Shown here piece by piece: positions 52,462-60,886 of a stretch of 64,000 bases of DNA. Origin of the DNA: Pseudoduganella armeniaca (GTDB lineage: Bacteria > Pseudomonadota > Gammaproteobacteria > Burkholderiales > Burkholderiaceae_D); contig NZ_CP028324.1 of assembly GCF_003028855.1 (NCBI RefSeq), positions 3,658,001-3,722,000 of the forward strand, given 5' to 3'. The position numbers were made by a program, and so were the translations under genes. The notes below the pieces were generated by a model. It searched no databases. It saw nothing but the letters and a program-made list of their open reading frames with translations, and had not been told where the DNA came from. Numbering within the stretch: the stretch's first letter is position 1; the number at the start of each line of letters is the position of its first letter.

Positions 52462-54457
52462 GGCTTCCCAGCAAAGCGGTGTGGCGGTCCTCGGTACGGG
52501 TCACTTCTTCCGCCGAGATGTAGTAATCGCGCTTGTAGTTGAACGTGTGGACGATGATCGCGACCATCATGGCGACGAAGCCGATGACCGCCAGGGCCCA
52601 CATGTGCCAGATCGTCGCGAACCCGACCACTGCCGACAGCGCGGCGATGATGAAGCCCGCACCGGTGTTGGCCGGCATGTGGATCGCCACGAAGTCCTTC
52701 AGTGGACGCTTGTAGCCGTTCTTCTTCATGTCGGCCCAGGTATCGTTGTCGTGCACGACCGGGGTGAACGCGAAGTTGTAGTCAGGCGGCGGCGACGAGG
52801 TCGCCCATTCCAGCGTACGGCCGTCCCATGGGTCGCCCGTGATGTCGCGCAGCTTCTTGCGACGCAGGAACGACACGCCGAACTGCACCAGCATCGCGCC
52901 GATACCGGCGGCGATCATCAGGACGCCGACGAAGGCGATCTGGAAGTACGGCGCCAGCGAGGCATCCTCGATGTGGTTCAGGCGGCGCGTCACGCCCATG
53001 AAGCCCAGTGCGTACACCGGCATCCAGGCCACGTAGAAGCCGATCACCCAGAACCAGAACGAGACCTTGCCCCAGAACTCGTCGAGCTTGAAGCCGAACG
53101 CTTTCGGGAACCAGTAGTTGATACCGGCGAACAGGCCGAACAGCACGCCGCCGATGATGACGTTGTGGAAGTGCGCGATCAGGAACAGCGAGTTGTGCAG
53201 CACGAAGTCGGCCGGCGGGATCGCCAGCATGACGCCGGTCATGCCGCCGATCGTGAACGTGACCATGAAGGCAACGGTCCACATCATCGGCAGTTCATAG
53301 CGGATACGGCCGCGGTACATCGTGAACAGCCAGTTGAACAGCTTGGCGCCCGTCGGGATCGAGATGATCATCGTCGTGATGCCGAAGAACGAGTTCACCG
53401 ACGCGCCGGAACCCATCGTGAAGAAGTGGTGCAGCCAGACCAGGTACGACAGGATCATGATGACGCAGGTCGCGTACACCATCGAGGTGTAGCCGAACAG
53501 GCGCTTCGAGCAGAACGTCGACACCACTTCCGAGAAGATGCCGAAGCATGGCAGGATCAGGATGTAGACCTCGGGATGGCCCCAGATCCAGATCAGGTTC
53601 ACGTACATCATGGCGTTGCCGCCCAGTTCGTTCGTGAAGAAGTGCGTGCCCAGCAGGCGGTCCATCGACAGCATGCCCAGCACGGCCGTCAGCACCGGGA
53701 AGGCGGCGACGATCAGGATGTTGGTGCACAGCGCGGTCCAGGTGAACACCGGCATCTTCATCATTTCCATGCCAGGGGCACGCATCTTGACGATCGTCAC
53801 GAGCAGGTTCACGCCGGACAGCAATGTCCCCACCCCGGCGATCTGCAATGACCAGATGTAGTAGTCCACCCCCACGTCGGGCGAGGCCAGGATGCCGGAC
53901 AGCGGCGGGAACGCCAGCCAGCCGGTACGGGCGAATTCACCGACGAACAGCGAGGCCATGACCAGCACGGCGCCCATCGTCGTCATCCAGAACGAGAAGT
54001 TGTTCAGGAACGGGAACGCCACGTCGCGCGCGCCGATCTGCAGCGGCACCACGTAGTTCATCAGGCCCGTAATGAACGGCATCGCCACGAAGAAGATCAT
54101 GATCACGCCGTGGGCGGTGAAGACCTGGTCGTAGTGGTGCGGCGGCAGGAAGCCGGCGTTGTCGCCAAAGGCGATGGCCTGCTGGGCACGCATCATCAGC
54201 GCGTCGGCGAAGCCGCGCAGCAGCATGACCAGTCCCAGGATCATGTACATGATGCCGATTTTCTTGTGGTCGATACTGGTGAACCAGTTCTTCCACAGGT
54301 AACCCCAGACGCGGAAATACGTCAGGGCGCCGACGAGCACGAGCCCGCCCAGGACGACGGCGGCGAACGTGACGAGCAGGATCGGTTCGTGGAACGGAAT
54401 CGCTTCCCAGCTCAGCCTGCCGAAGATCGGATCGGTTTCAGTTGGATACGCTTGCAT
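52454..54457 (-). CDS. cyoB: Cytochrome bo ubiquinol oxidase subunit I
   Basis: This 667-residue catalytic core holds haem b, haem o and CuB. It carries the quinol-site sequence LRGFADALMMRAQQA (Arg/Asp pair of CyoB), HYDQVFTAHGVIMIFF, WGHPEVYILILP (CuB His and cross-linked Tyr), LHHFFTMGSG (CuB His pair) and LIAHFHNVIIG (haem ligands). It oxidises ubiquinol, reduces O2 and pumps protons. The start overlaps the cyoA end by 20 bases. Confidence 0.96.
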   Translation of the reverse strand: MQAYPTETDPIFGRLSWEAIPFHEPILLVTFAAVVLGGLVLVGALTYFRVWGYLWKNWFTSIDHKKIGIMYMILGLVMLLRGFADALMMRAQQAIAFGDNAGFLPPHHYDQVFTAHGVIMIFFVAMPFITGLMNYVVPLQIGARDVAFPFLNNFSFWMTTMGAVLVMASLFVGEFARTGWLAFPPLSGILASPDVGVDYYIWSLQIAGVGTLLSGVNLLVTIVKMRAPGMEMMKMPVFTWTALCTNILIVAAFPVLTAVLGMLSMDRLLGTHFFTNELGGNAMMYVNLIWIWGHPEVYILILPCFGIFSEVVSTFCSKRLFGYTSMVYATCVIMILSYLVWLHHFFTMGSGASVNSFFGITTMIISIPTGAKLFNWLFTMYRGRIRYELPMMWTVAFMVTFTIGGMTGVMLAIPPADFVLHNSLFLIAHFHNVIIGGVLFGLFAGINYWFPKAFGFKLDEFWGKVSFWFWVIGFYVAWMPVYALGFMGVTRRLNHIEDASLAPYFQIAFVGVLMIAAGIGAMLVQFGVSFLRRKKLRDITGDPWDGRTLEWATSSPPPDYNFAFTPVVHDNDTWADMKKNGYKRPLKDFVAIHMPANTGAGFIIAALSAVVGFATIWHMWALAVIGFVAMMVAIIVHTFNYKRDYYISAEEVTRTEDRHTALLGSHV

Positions 54458-55508
54458 TGTTACTCTTCATGGAAATGGTGGGCTTGTCGGCAGGCGTCGT
54501 GCATACCTCGGCACCCAGTTGAGCGACGCTGGCGACTTGGCCCGCTTCGCGCTTCTTGCTTGCTTCGTGCTGCGCCTTCTTGTGCGCGGCCGCGTTGGCG
54601 TTGCGCATCTGGTCTTCGTGCATCTGCTGGGCCATGCACTTCGTGCCCGGTTCGACGCACAGGTTGACGACGGCGTTGTACAGGGTCGGGTCGACCGCCG
54701 CGTAACGGCGCACGGGGTCCTTCTCGCTCGGTTTGGCCAGTTGCAGGTAGTCGGCGCGGGTCAGTTCGCCGCCGCCCGCCTTGGTCTTGGCCACCCAGGC
54801 GTCGAAGTCGCCCTGCGGCATCGCGTGGTACTTGAAACGCATGCCCGAGAAACCGGCGCCGCTGTAGTTCGACGAGAAACCGTCGTACGTGCCGGCCTTG
54901 TTCATGACGGCGTTCAGCTGCGTTTCCATGGCGGGCATCGTGTAGATCATGCCGGCCATCGCGGGGATGTAGAACGCGTTCATCACGGTGGACGACGTCA
55001 TTTTGAACTTGATCGGACGGTCGACCGGCGTCACCAGTTCATTCACGGTGGCGATGCCCTGCTCCGGGTAGATGAACAGCCACTTCCAGTCCAGCGCCAC
55101 CACTTCCACCGTCATCGGCGTCACGCCGGCGGGGATCGGACGCTTCTCGTCCAGGCGCTGCAGCGGACGGTACGGGTCCAGCAGGTGGGTGCTGATCCAG
55201 GTGATCAGGCCCAGCACGATGATCAGCAGCAGGGGCACGCCCCAGATCACCAGCTCCAGCTTGGTGGAGTGGTCCCAGTCGGGATCGTATTTTGCCGCGG
55301 TGTTATTTTTACGATAACGCCAGGCGAACAGCAACGTGAGGAAGATGACGGGAACGACGATCAGCAGCATCAGGAAGGTCGAGATGACCACCAGATGAGC
55401 CTGCTGCGCCGCGATATCACCGGACGGATTCAACACCACCGTATTGCAGCCGGCAAGCCACAACAGGGGGAGAAGCATCAGTCCGCTGCGAACTTTTGAT
55501 GATTTCAT
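54438..55508 (-). CDS. cyoA: Cytochrome bo ubiquinol oxidase subunit II, lipoprotein
   Basis: This 356-residue subunit has a lipoprotein signal (MKSSKVRSGLMLLPLLWLAGC). Two transmembrane helices (~38-62 and ~80-105) are followed by a periplasmic cupredoxin-like domain: VVALDWKWLFIYPEQGIATVNE, STVMNAFYIPAMAGMIYTMPAMETQL, SSNYSGAGFSGMRFKYHAM. The CuA Cys/His ligands are missing, as expected for a quinol oxidase. The C terminus carries an extra ~65 residues rich in Ala, Lys, Gln and Met. It is the first gene of cyoABCD-SURF1-regBA. ATG 55508 gives the lipoprotein signal. Confidence 0.95.
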   Translation of the reverse strand: MKSSKVRSGLMLLPLLWLAGCNTVVLNPSGDIAAQQAHLVVISTFLMLLIVVPVIFLTLLFAWRYRKNNTAAKYDPDWDHSTKLELVIWGVPLLLIIVLGLITWISTHLLDPYRPLQRLDEKRPIPAGVTPMTVEVVALDWKWLFIYPEQGIATVNELVTPVDRPIKFKMTSSTVMNAFYIPAMAGMIYTMPAMETQLNAVMNKAGTYDGFSSNYSGAGFSGMRFKYHAMPQGDFDAWVAKTKAGGGELTRADYLQLAKPSEKDPVRRYAAVDPTLYNAVVNLCVEPGTKCMAQQMHEDQMRNANAAAHKKAQHEASKKREAGQVASVAQLGAEVCTTPADKPTISMKSNNASVSN

Positions 55509-55738
55509 TAAGTTATGTGCGCTACAGAGGATTGAGAACATGTTACTGTACCGTTACAGGCATGCGGAATGGAATTGGACACTTTGTCCCACCCCCGGTG
55601 TCATGCCCGCTGCCATCACTGGCGGCCGGGACGGTGGTCAACTCGGTGTCTGGCTATACGGCGCAGCTGTACGGCGGTCAAGTGGCGCATTTTGCTAAGA
55701 CTTGTGAACAATGACATGAGAGACATAAGGTAACGACC
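55509..55738. promoter_or_regulatory. Divergent promoter region of cyoA and the MFS gene
   Basis: These 230 bases must hold the promoters of both operons. CTGTA-CCGT-TACAG (55546-55559) is an inverted repeat 38 bases upstream of cyoA and could be an operator. No FNR-type box or clear -35/-10 pair was found. No convincing short gene is present. Confidence 0.45.
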
Positions 55739-57094
55739 ATGGCAACGACTACTTTTGACGGCACCCTCCCTCCAGGCCAACCGGATTATCAGCCAAGTCC
55801 GACCAGTGGCGGCGCACGCAACATTAATGCTAGGGACGGCGAAATTCATCCTGGCGAAATCGCCGTCGGCGTGGTAATCGGGCGTGCTTCCGAATACTTC
55901 GACTTCTTCGTCTACGCGATCGCCTCGGTGCTCGTGTTCCCCTCGCTGTTCTTCCCGTTCGACGACCGGCTCGACGCCACGCTGTATTCCTTCGTCATCT
56001 TCTCGTTTGCCTTCATCGCCCGGCCGTTCGGCACCCTGCTGTTCATGTGGGTGCAGCGGCGTTACTCGCGCGAAGGCAAGCTGACCGGGGCCCTGTTCCT
56101 GCTCGGCACGTCCACGGTGGGCATGGCCTTCCTGCCCACCTATGCCGACGCCGGCAATACCGGCATCGTGCTGCTGGCCTTCTTCCGCATCTGCCAGGGT
56201 ATCGCCCAGGGCGGCTCGTGGGACGGCCTGCCGTCGCTGCTGGCCCTGAACGCGCCGCACAACAAGCGCGGCTGGTATGCCATGCTGGGCCAGCTGGGCG
56301 CGCCGGTCGGCTTCATCGTCGCGGCCGGCATCTTCGCCTACATGGTGGCCAACCTGTCGGCGCTGGACTTCCTCGACTGGGGCTGGCGCTTCCCGTTCTT
56401 CGTGGCGTTCGCCATCAACGTGGTCGCCCTGTTCGCCCGCCTGCGCCTGGTCTCCACGCCGGAATACGCGCACCTGCTGGATGAGCGCGAGCTGGAGCCG
56501 GTCCGGCTGTCCGAACTGTCGCACACGCAGGGCCGCAACGTCATCATCGGCGCGCTCGCCGCGCTGGCCAGCTATGCGCTGTTCCACCTGGTCACCGTGT
56601 TCCCGCTGTCGTGGGTGCAACTGTACTCGACCCGCTCGCTGGACGGCTTCCTGACCCTGCAGATGTGGGGCGCCGGGCTGGCCATCGTCGGCACCATCGC
56701 GTCCGGCCTGATCGCCGACCGCTTCGGCCGCCGCACCACCCTGGGCACGCTGGCCGCGCTGATCGCCGTGTTCTCCGGTTTCGTGCCGACCTTGATGCAG
56801 GGCGGCGAGCTGGGCCAGAACATCTTCATCCTGGTCGGCTTCACCCTGCTGGGCCTGTCCTACGGCCAGGCCGCCGGCGCCGTCACGGCCAATTTCGCGC
56901 CCCGTCACCGCTACACGGGCGCGGCGCTGACGTCCGACCTGTCCTGGCTGGTGGGCGCCGCGTTCGCCCCGCTGGTGGCGCTGGGCCTGTCGGCGCACTT
57001 CGGCCTGGGCTATGTCAGCCTGTACCTGCTGTCCGGTGCCGTGGGCTCGCTGGCGGCGCTGTCGGTGAACCGGGCGCTGGAAATCCGCGATTGA
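55739..57094 (+). CDS. MFS transporter, metabolite:H+ symporter-like
   Basis: This 451-residue inner-membrane transporter has 12 helices. The MHS-type pattern ASEYFDFFVYAIASVLVFPSLFFP, RPFGTLLFMWVQRRYSREGKLTGALFLLGTSTVGMAFLPTY and RICQGIAQGGSWDGLPS is present, with GLIADRFGRRTTL in the second half. About 40 hydrophilic residues precede the first helix. Family members carry organic acids or osmolytes; GSWDG replaces the usual GGEWGG, so the substrate may differ. It is divergent from cyoA. Confidence 0.88.
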   Translation: MATTTFDGTLPPGQPDYQPSPTSGGARNINARDGEIHPGEIAVGVVIGRASEYFDFFVYAIASVLVFPSLFFPFDDRLDATLYSFVIFSFAFIARPFGTLLFMWVQRRYSREGKLTGALFLLGTSTVGMAFLPTYADAGNTGIVLLAFFRICQGIAQGGSWDGLPSLLALNAPHNKRGWYAMLGQLGAPVGFIVAAGIFAYMVANLSALDFLDWGWRFPFFVAFAINVVALFARLRLVSTPEYAHLLDERELEPVRLSELSHTQGRNVIIGALAALASYALFHLVTVFPLSWVQLYSTRSLDGFLTLQMWGAGLAIVGTIASGLIADRFGRRTTLGTLAALIAVFSGFVPTLMQGGELGQNIFILVGFTLLGLSYGQAAGAVTANFAPRHRYTGAALTSDLSWLVGAAFAPLVALGLSAHFGLGYVSLYLLSGAVGSLAALSVNRALEIRD

Positions 57095-57130
57095 TGTAGA
57101 ACCAGCGCCGCCTGGAACGCATCAAGGCTT

Positions 57131-57159
57131 GGGGTCTGTCCCTGCAAGGGACTGACCCC
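57131..57159. repeat. Palindromic repeat, GGGGTCWGTCCC family, copy 2
   Basis: GGGGTCTGTCCCT (57131-57143) and AGGGACTGACCCC (57147-57159) pair with one mismatch around GCA. Together with flanking GGCTT and GGTTTT this unit is repeated in inverted orientation at 57238-57264. Confidence 0.88.
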
Positions 57160-57237
57160 GGTTTTATTCTGTGACCGGCGTTTGCCAAGCGGTCGCCCCG
57201 AAAAAACGTCGGCTCCTCCCTGCCGCGGAAAAAAACC

Positions 57238-57264
57238 GGGGTCAGTCCCGAAGGGACAGACCCC
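57238..57264. repeat. Palindromic repeat, GGGGTCWGTCCC family, copy 3 (inverted mate of copy 2)
   Basis: GGGGTCAGTCCC (57238-57249) and GGGACAGACCCC (57253-57264) pair with one mismatch around GAA. The reverse complement of the unit with flanks (GGCTTGGGGTCTGTCCC...GACTGACCCCGGTT) matches copy 2, so the two form an inverted pair ~80 bases apart. Confidence 0.88.
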
Positions 57265-57301
57265 AAGCCCTGGATGCAGCTGGCGGCTTTGGAAAACCCG
57301 T

Positions 57302-57354
57302 GGTGACAGGCTCCCATCTGCGGGTCTCCGACCCGCAGATGGGAGCGTGTCACC
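57302..57354. repeat. Palindromic repeat, GGTGACAGGCACC family, copy 3
   Basis: Arms of 25 bases (57302-57326 and 57330-57354) pair with one mismatch around TCC. The inner part ends ATCTGCGGGTC as in the copy at 60739. The outer part is GGTGACAGGCTCC, a variant. It lies seven bases from the stop of the PAS-GGDEF-EAL gene. Confidence 0.9.
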
Positions 57355-57360
57355 TGGGGT

Positions 57361-59871
57361 TTAGCGTTCGCTGCCCAGCAACACCGCCGCCTCTTTTTCC
57401 GGCACCGGCCGGCTGCACAAATATCCCTGGATCTCGTCGCAGCCCTCCTCCTTCAGGTAGGCCAGCTGCTCCGGGGTCTCCACCCCTTCCGCGATGATCC
57501 GGAACGCCAGGCTGTGCCCCAGCGCGATGATCGAGCGCACGATGGCGGCGCCCGGCGGGTCGTCCAGCATGTCGCGGACAAAACTCTGGTCGATCTTGAG
57601 GTAGTCGATCGGGAAGCGGCGCAGGTAGTTCAGGCTCGAATAGCCGGTGCCGAAGTCGTCGATCGACAGGCAGATGCCCATCTCCTTCAGCTGGCTCATC
57701 GCCGCGATGACGACGTCCACGTTGTGCATCATGACGCTTTCGGTCAGCTCCAGCTCCAGGTAGCGCGGTTCCAGCCCGCTGGCCTCCAGCGCGTCCTTCA
57801 CTTCCTGCACGAAGGCGGCGTGGCGGAACTGGCGCGCCGACACGTTAACGGCCACCGGCACCGGCGCCAGCCCGGCCTGCTGCCACGCCATTGCCTGCAG
57901 GCAGGCCGTCTTCAGTACCCATTCGCCGATCTCGACGATGCGGCCGGTCTCCTCGGCCACGCTGATGAAGCGCACCGGCGACACCAGCCCCAGCTCCGGA
58001 TGCTGCCAGCGCAGCAGCGCTTCCAGGCCCACCACCTCGCCGCTGACGCAGTCCACCCGCGGCTGGAAATACAGCAGGAACTCGTTGCGCACCAGCGCGT
58101 GGCGCAGGTGGCCCTCGATCAGGGTGCGCTCGGTGACGCGGTCGTTCATCTCTTCCGTATAGAACTGCAGCTGGTTGCGGCCGCCGTCCTTGGCCCGGTA
58201 CAGCGCGATGTCGGCATGCTTGAACAGCGAGGAGCCCGTTTCGCCGTCGCGCGGGTAGACCGCCACGCCCATGCTGCAGGTCAGGGCCAGGTCGTGCGCG
58301 CCCAGGCGCATCGGCGCGCTGACGGCTTCCAGGATCGTCTGCACGGTGCGCTGCGACAGGCCGCCGCCGGGCTGGTCCAGCAGCAGCAGGATGAACTCGT
58401 CGCCACCCAGGCGCGCCACCGTGTCCGAGTCGCGCAGCGCCGCGCGCAGGCGCTCGCCCACCGTCTGCAGCAGGCTGTCGCCCACCGCATGGCCCAGCGT
58501 ATCGTTGATCAGCTTGAAATTGTCCAGGTCCAGCACGACCACCCACAACTGGTTGCGATAGCGCGCCGCGTAGCTGATGGCCTGGTCCAGGCGGTCGCGG
58601 AACAGGTTGCGGTTGGGCAGGCCCGTCAGCGCGTCATGGGTGGACTGGTGCTCCAGGTCCTGCTGGTAGCGCATCGTGTCGGTGATGTCGTTGATGACGC
58701 CGACCCAGTGCGTCACCTTGCCGCCCGCGTCCAGCACCGGCGCGATGTGCAGCTGGTTCCAGAACAGGGTGCCGTCCTTGCGGTAGTTGCGCAGCACGAC
58801 GGTCGCCTCGCGGTTGGTCTGCAGCGCGTCGCGCAGCAGGTACAGGCCTTCCTGGTCGCGGTCGTCCGCCTGCAGGAACCGGCAGTCCTGGCCCACCACC
58901 TCGGCCAGCTCGTACCCTGAAATGCGGGCGAAGGCGGGGTTGGCGTAGACGATCACGTCCTGCCGGTTGACCTGGCGCGTGATGACGATGGCGTTGACGC
59001 TGGCGTCCAGCGCCCGGCCCTGCAGGCGCAGCGTTTCCTCGGCCTTGCGGCGCGACGTGATGTCCTCCAGCGTGCCCAGCATGCCGATGATGGCGCCTTC
59101 CGGGCCGTACAAGGGCAGCTTGTTGACGAGGTAGCGGCGCTGCTTGCCGTCCGGCCCCGTCAGCGTATCCTCGCGGTCCAGCAGCGGGTGGCCCGTGTCG
59201 ACGACGATGCGGTCCTCGGCTGCCATGCGCTGGGCCTGGCGGCGCCAGATCAGGTTCTCATCGCTCTTGCCCACCACCTCCTGCGGATCGTCCAGCCCGG
59301 CCGCTTCCGCGAATACCCGGTTGCAACCGACATACTGCAAGTCGAGGTCCTTCCAATACACCTGGTGCGGCATCGTATCGATCAAGCTGCGGTACAGCTG
59401 CTCGGAACGGTACAGCGCCCGCTCGGTGGCCTCCTGGGCCGTCACGTCCAGCGCGAACACCAGCCGGGCGCGGTGGCCCAGGTACGTGACCGCGTGCGAC
59501 GAGATGCGCACGGCGATCGGTGTGCCGTCGCGCTTCAGGTGGGTCCACACGCCGGACGACTGCGGCGCCTTCTGCTCGCCGGCCGTGGCAGCCAGGTCCG
59601 CTTCCAGGCGGGCATGCTCGTCGCGCGGGCGGATGTCGCGGATCGTCATGTGCAGGAACTCGTCCGTCGTATAGCCATAGTGGCGGCAGGCGGCGGCGTT
59701 CACGCGCAGGAAGCGCAACGTGTCGACGTCGTAGATCCACATCGGTTGCGGATGGTCCTGGAACAGGTCGCCAAAGCGCGTCAGCATGCGCGGCGGGGCG
59801 CCGTGGGGACTGCGGCCGAGCACCGGCAGCCCCTTCCTTCGATTCGCTGCGGCACGATACTGGCCTTTCAT
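57361..59871 (-). CDS. PAS-PAS-LOV-like-GGDEF-EAL c-di-GMP signalling protein
   Basis: This 836-residue soluble protein has three PAS domains (~34-145, ~160-285, ~295-400). The third resembles a LOV blue-light domain: YANPAFARISGY, GQDCRFLQ with Cys330, LRNYRKDGTLFWNQLHIAPV. It has Asp for the usual Asn before the Cys and Ile where LOV domains carry the flipping Gln (WVGVINDIT). GGDEF is at 489-493 with RxxD (RDSD) five residues before. EAL is at 617-619 with LELTES, DDFGTGYSS and EGVET. Both catalytic domains look complete. No membrane segment is present. Confidence 0.9.
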   Translation of the reverse strand: MKGQYRAAANRRKGLPVLGRSPHGAPPRMLTRFGDLFQDHPQPMWIYDVDTLRFLRVNAAACRHYGYTTDEFLHMTIRDIRPRDEHARLEADLAATAGEQKAPQSSGVWTHLKRDGTPIAVRISSHAVTYLGHRARLVFALDVTAQEATERALYRSEQLYRSLIDTMPHQVYWKDLDLQYVGCNRVFAEAAGLDDPQEVVGKSDENLIWRRQAQRMAAEDRIVVDTGHPLLDREDTLTGPDGKQRRYLVNKLPLYGPEGAIIGMLGTLEDITSRRKAEETLRLQGRALDASVNAIVITRQVNRQDVIVYANPAFARISGYELAEVVGQDCRFLQADDRDQEGLYLLRDALQTNREATVVLRNYRKDGTLFWNQLHIAPVLDAGGKVTHWVGVINDITDTMRYQQDLEHQSTHDALTGLPNRNLFRDRLDQAISYAARYRNQLWVVVLDLDNFKLINDTLGHAVGDSLLQTVGERLRAALRDSDTVARLGGDEFILLLLDQPGGGLSQRTVQTILEAVSAPMRLGAHDLALTCSMGVAVYPRDGETGSSLFKHADIALYRAKDGGRNQLQFYTEEMNDRVTERTLIEGHLRHALVRNEFLLYFQPRVDCVSGEVVGLEALLRWQHPELGLVSPVRFISVAEETGRIVEIGEWVLKTACLQAMAWQQAGLAPVPVAVNVSARQFRHAAFVQEVKDALEASGLEPRYLELELTESVMMHNVDVVIAAMSQLKEMGICLSIDDFGTGYSSLNYLRRFPIDYLKIDQSFVRDMLDDPPGAAIVRSIIALGHSLAFRIIAEGVETPEQLAYLKEEGCDEIQGYLCSRPVPEKEAAVLLGSER

Positions 59872-59996
59872 GCGCTTCTCCGGCAGTAGTCCATGTGATA
59901 ACTATAGCCCAGGCGGGCCCCACTGTGCGCAATGGCTTCGTGGCGGGACTGCCACACCACCAGCCCCGCCGAACGGATGGGCTCGTGTTTCGGCTT

Positions 59997-60009
59997 GGGG
60001 TCTGACCCC
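59997..60009. repeat. Reduced palindrome GGGGTC-T-GACCCC
   Basis: This 13-base palindrome preceded by GGCTT is a shortened form of the GGGGTCWGTCCC family. It lies between divergent genes and could instead be a chance or regulatory palindrome. Confidence 0.6.
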
Positions 60010-60136
60010 GCGGTGGGATACGGGCCCGGCCGTAGAAGAGGCGCGGGCTGCGCCGACATGCCGTTGCGGCGTTTTCCTACGCCGGTCCGGCCATTAGCGT
60101 TCTAACATGAGTCGTTGCCCGCACAAGGAGAAGAAC

Positions 60137-60724
60137 ATGTTTTCACTGAACAAGCTGAGCCCGACGATTACCGACATGATCCGTTTCGACCACTCGCACA
60201 CGCTGGTGACGTTCCACCAGTACACCACCACGCAGAAGCCGAAAGTCAAGAAGGCCCTGGCGGAAACCATCTGCACGGCGCTGGAAATCCATGCCACGCT
60301 GGAAGAGGAGATCTTCTATCCGGCCATGCGCGAGCTGGAAGGCGGCGATCCGACGATGCTCAAATCCGAGCCGGAGCATAACGAAATGCGCCGTGTCATC
60401 GCGGCCCTGCGCGCGACGGACGGCGCCGACCCGCGCCACGATCAGCTCATCCATGAGCTGATGCGCGACGTGATGCACCACGTGGCGGACGAGGAAACGG
60501 TGCTGCTGCCCGATGCCGAGCGGCTGATGACGCAGGACCGCCTGAGCGAACTGGGCGCGCAGATGACGAAGCGCCGCATGCAGCTGGTGACGCCGCAGGC
60601 CGGCAAGATCGCACGCGACACCGCCGTCGGGTTCTCCGGCAGCACGGCCGCCATGGTGGTCGGTGTGGCGGGGGCGGCGTTTGCGGCCAGCAAGCTGCTG
60701 GGGCGCAAGCCGGCGCATGCTTGA
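60137..60724 (+). CDS. Hemerythrin HHE-domain protein
   Basis: This 195-residue protein carries a diiron hemerythrin-like bundle: FDHSHTLVTFHQY, HATLEEEIFYPAM, EHNEMRRVI and HHVADEETVLLP provide the His/Glu/Asp ligands (residues ~18-135). The end has a hydrophobic Gly/Ala stretch (STAAMVVGVAGAAFAASKLLG) that may be a membrane segment. AAGGAG before ATG 60137 sets the start. Such proteins sense or handle O2, NO or iron. It is a single gene followed by a palindromic repeat. Confidence 0.9.
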   Translation: MFSLNKLSPTITDMIRFDHSHTLVTFHQYTTTQKPKVKKALAETICTALEIHATLEEEIFYPAMRELEGGDPTMLKSEPEHNEMRRVIAALRATDGADPRHDQLIHELMRDVMHHVADEETVLLPDAERLMTQDRLSELGAQMTKRRMQLVTPQAGKIARDTAVGFSGSTAAMVVGVAGAAFAASKLLGRKPAHA

Positions 60725-60738
60725 CCTGTGAGACCCAT

Positions 60739-60791
60739 GGGGTCAGGCACCGATCTGCGGGTCGTCGACCCGCAGATCGGTGCCTGACCCC
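60739..60791. repeat. Palindromic repeat, GGTGACAGGCACC family, copy 4 (GGGGTCAGGCACC variant)
   Basis: A perfect 25-base inverted repeat (60739-60763 and 60767-60791) has loop GTC. The outer end reads GGGGTCAGGCACC, mixing the two repeat families. The inner part ATCTGCGGGTC matches the copy at 57302. It lies between the convergent hemerythrin and chemoreceptor genes. Confidence 0.9.
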
Positions 60792-60799
60792 GGTGGTTC

Positions 60800-60839
60800 A
60801 AAAAAAAAGCCGGGCGGCGCATCTGGTGCGCGGCCCGGC
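60800..60839 (-). terminator. Rho-independent terminator of the chemoreceptor gene
   Basis: On the minus strand a 13-base stem (60827-60839 with 60809-60821, one mismatch) with loop CCAGA is followed by nine T (60808-60800). It lies 47 bases after the stop of the chemoreceptor. Confidence 0.9.
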
Positions 60840-60886
60840 AAACGCCGACTTTTCCCTGCTAGAAGAATCCCGTCAGCGGGGGATGA

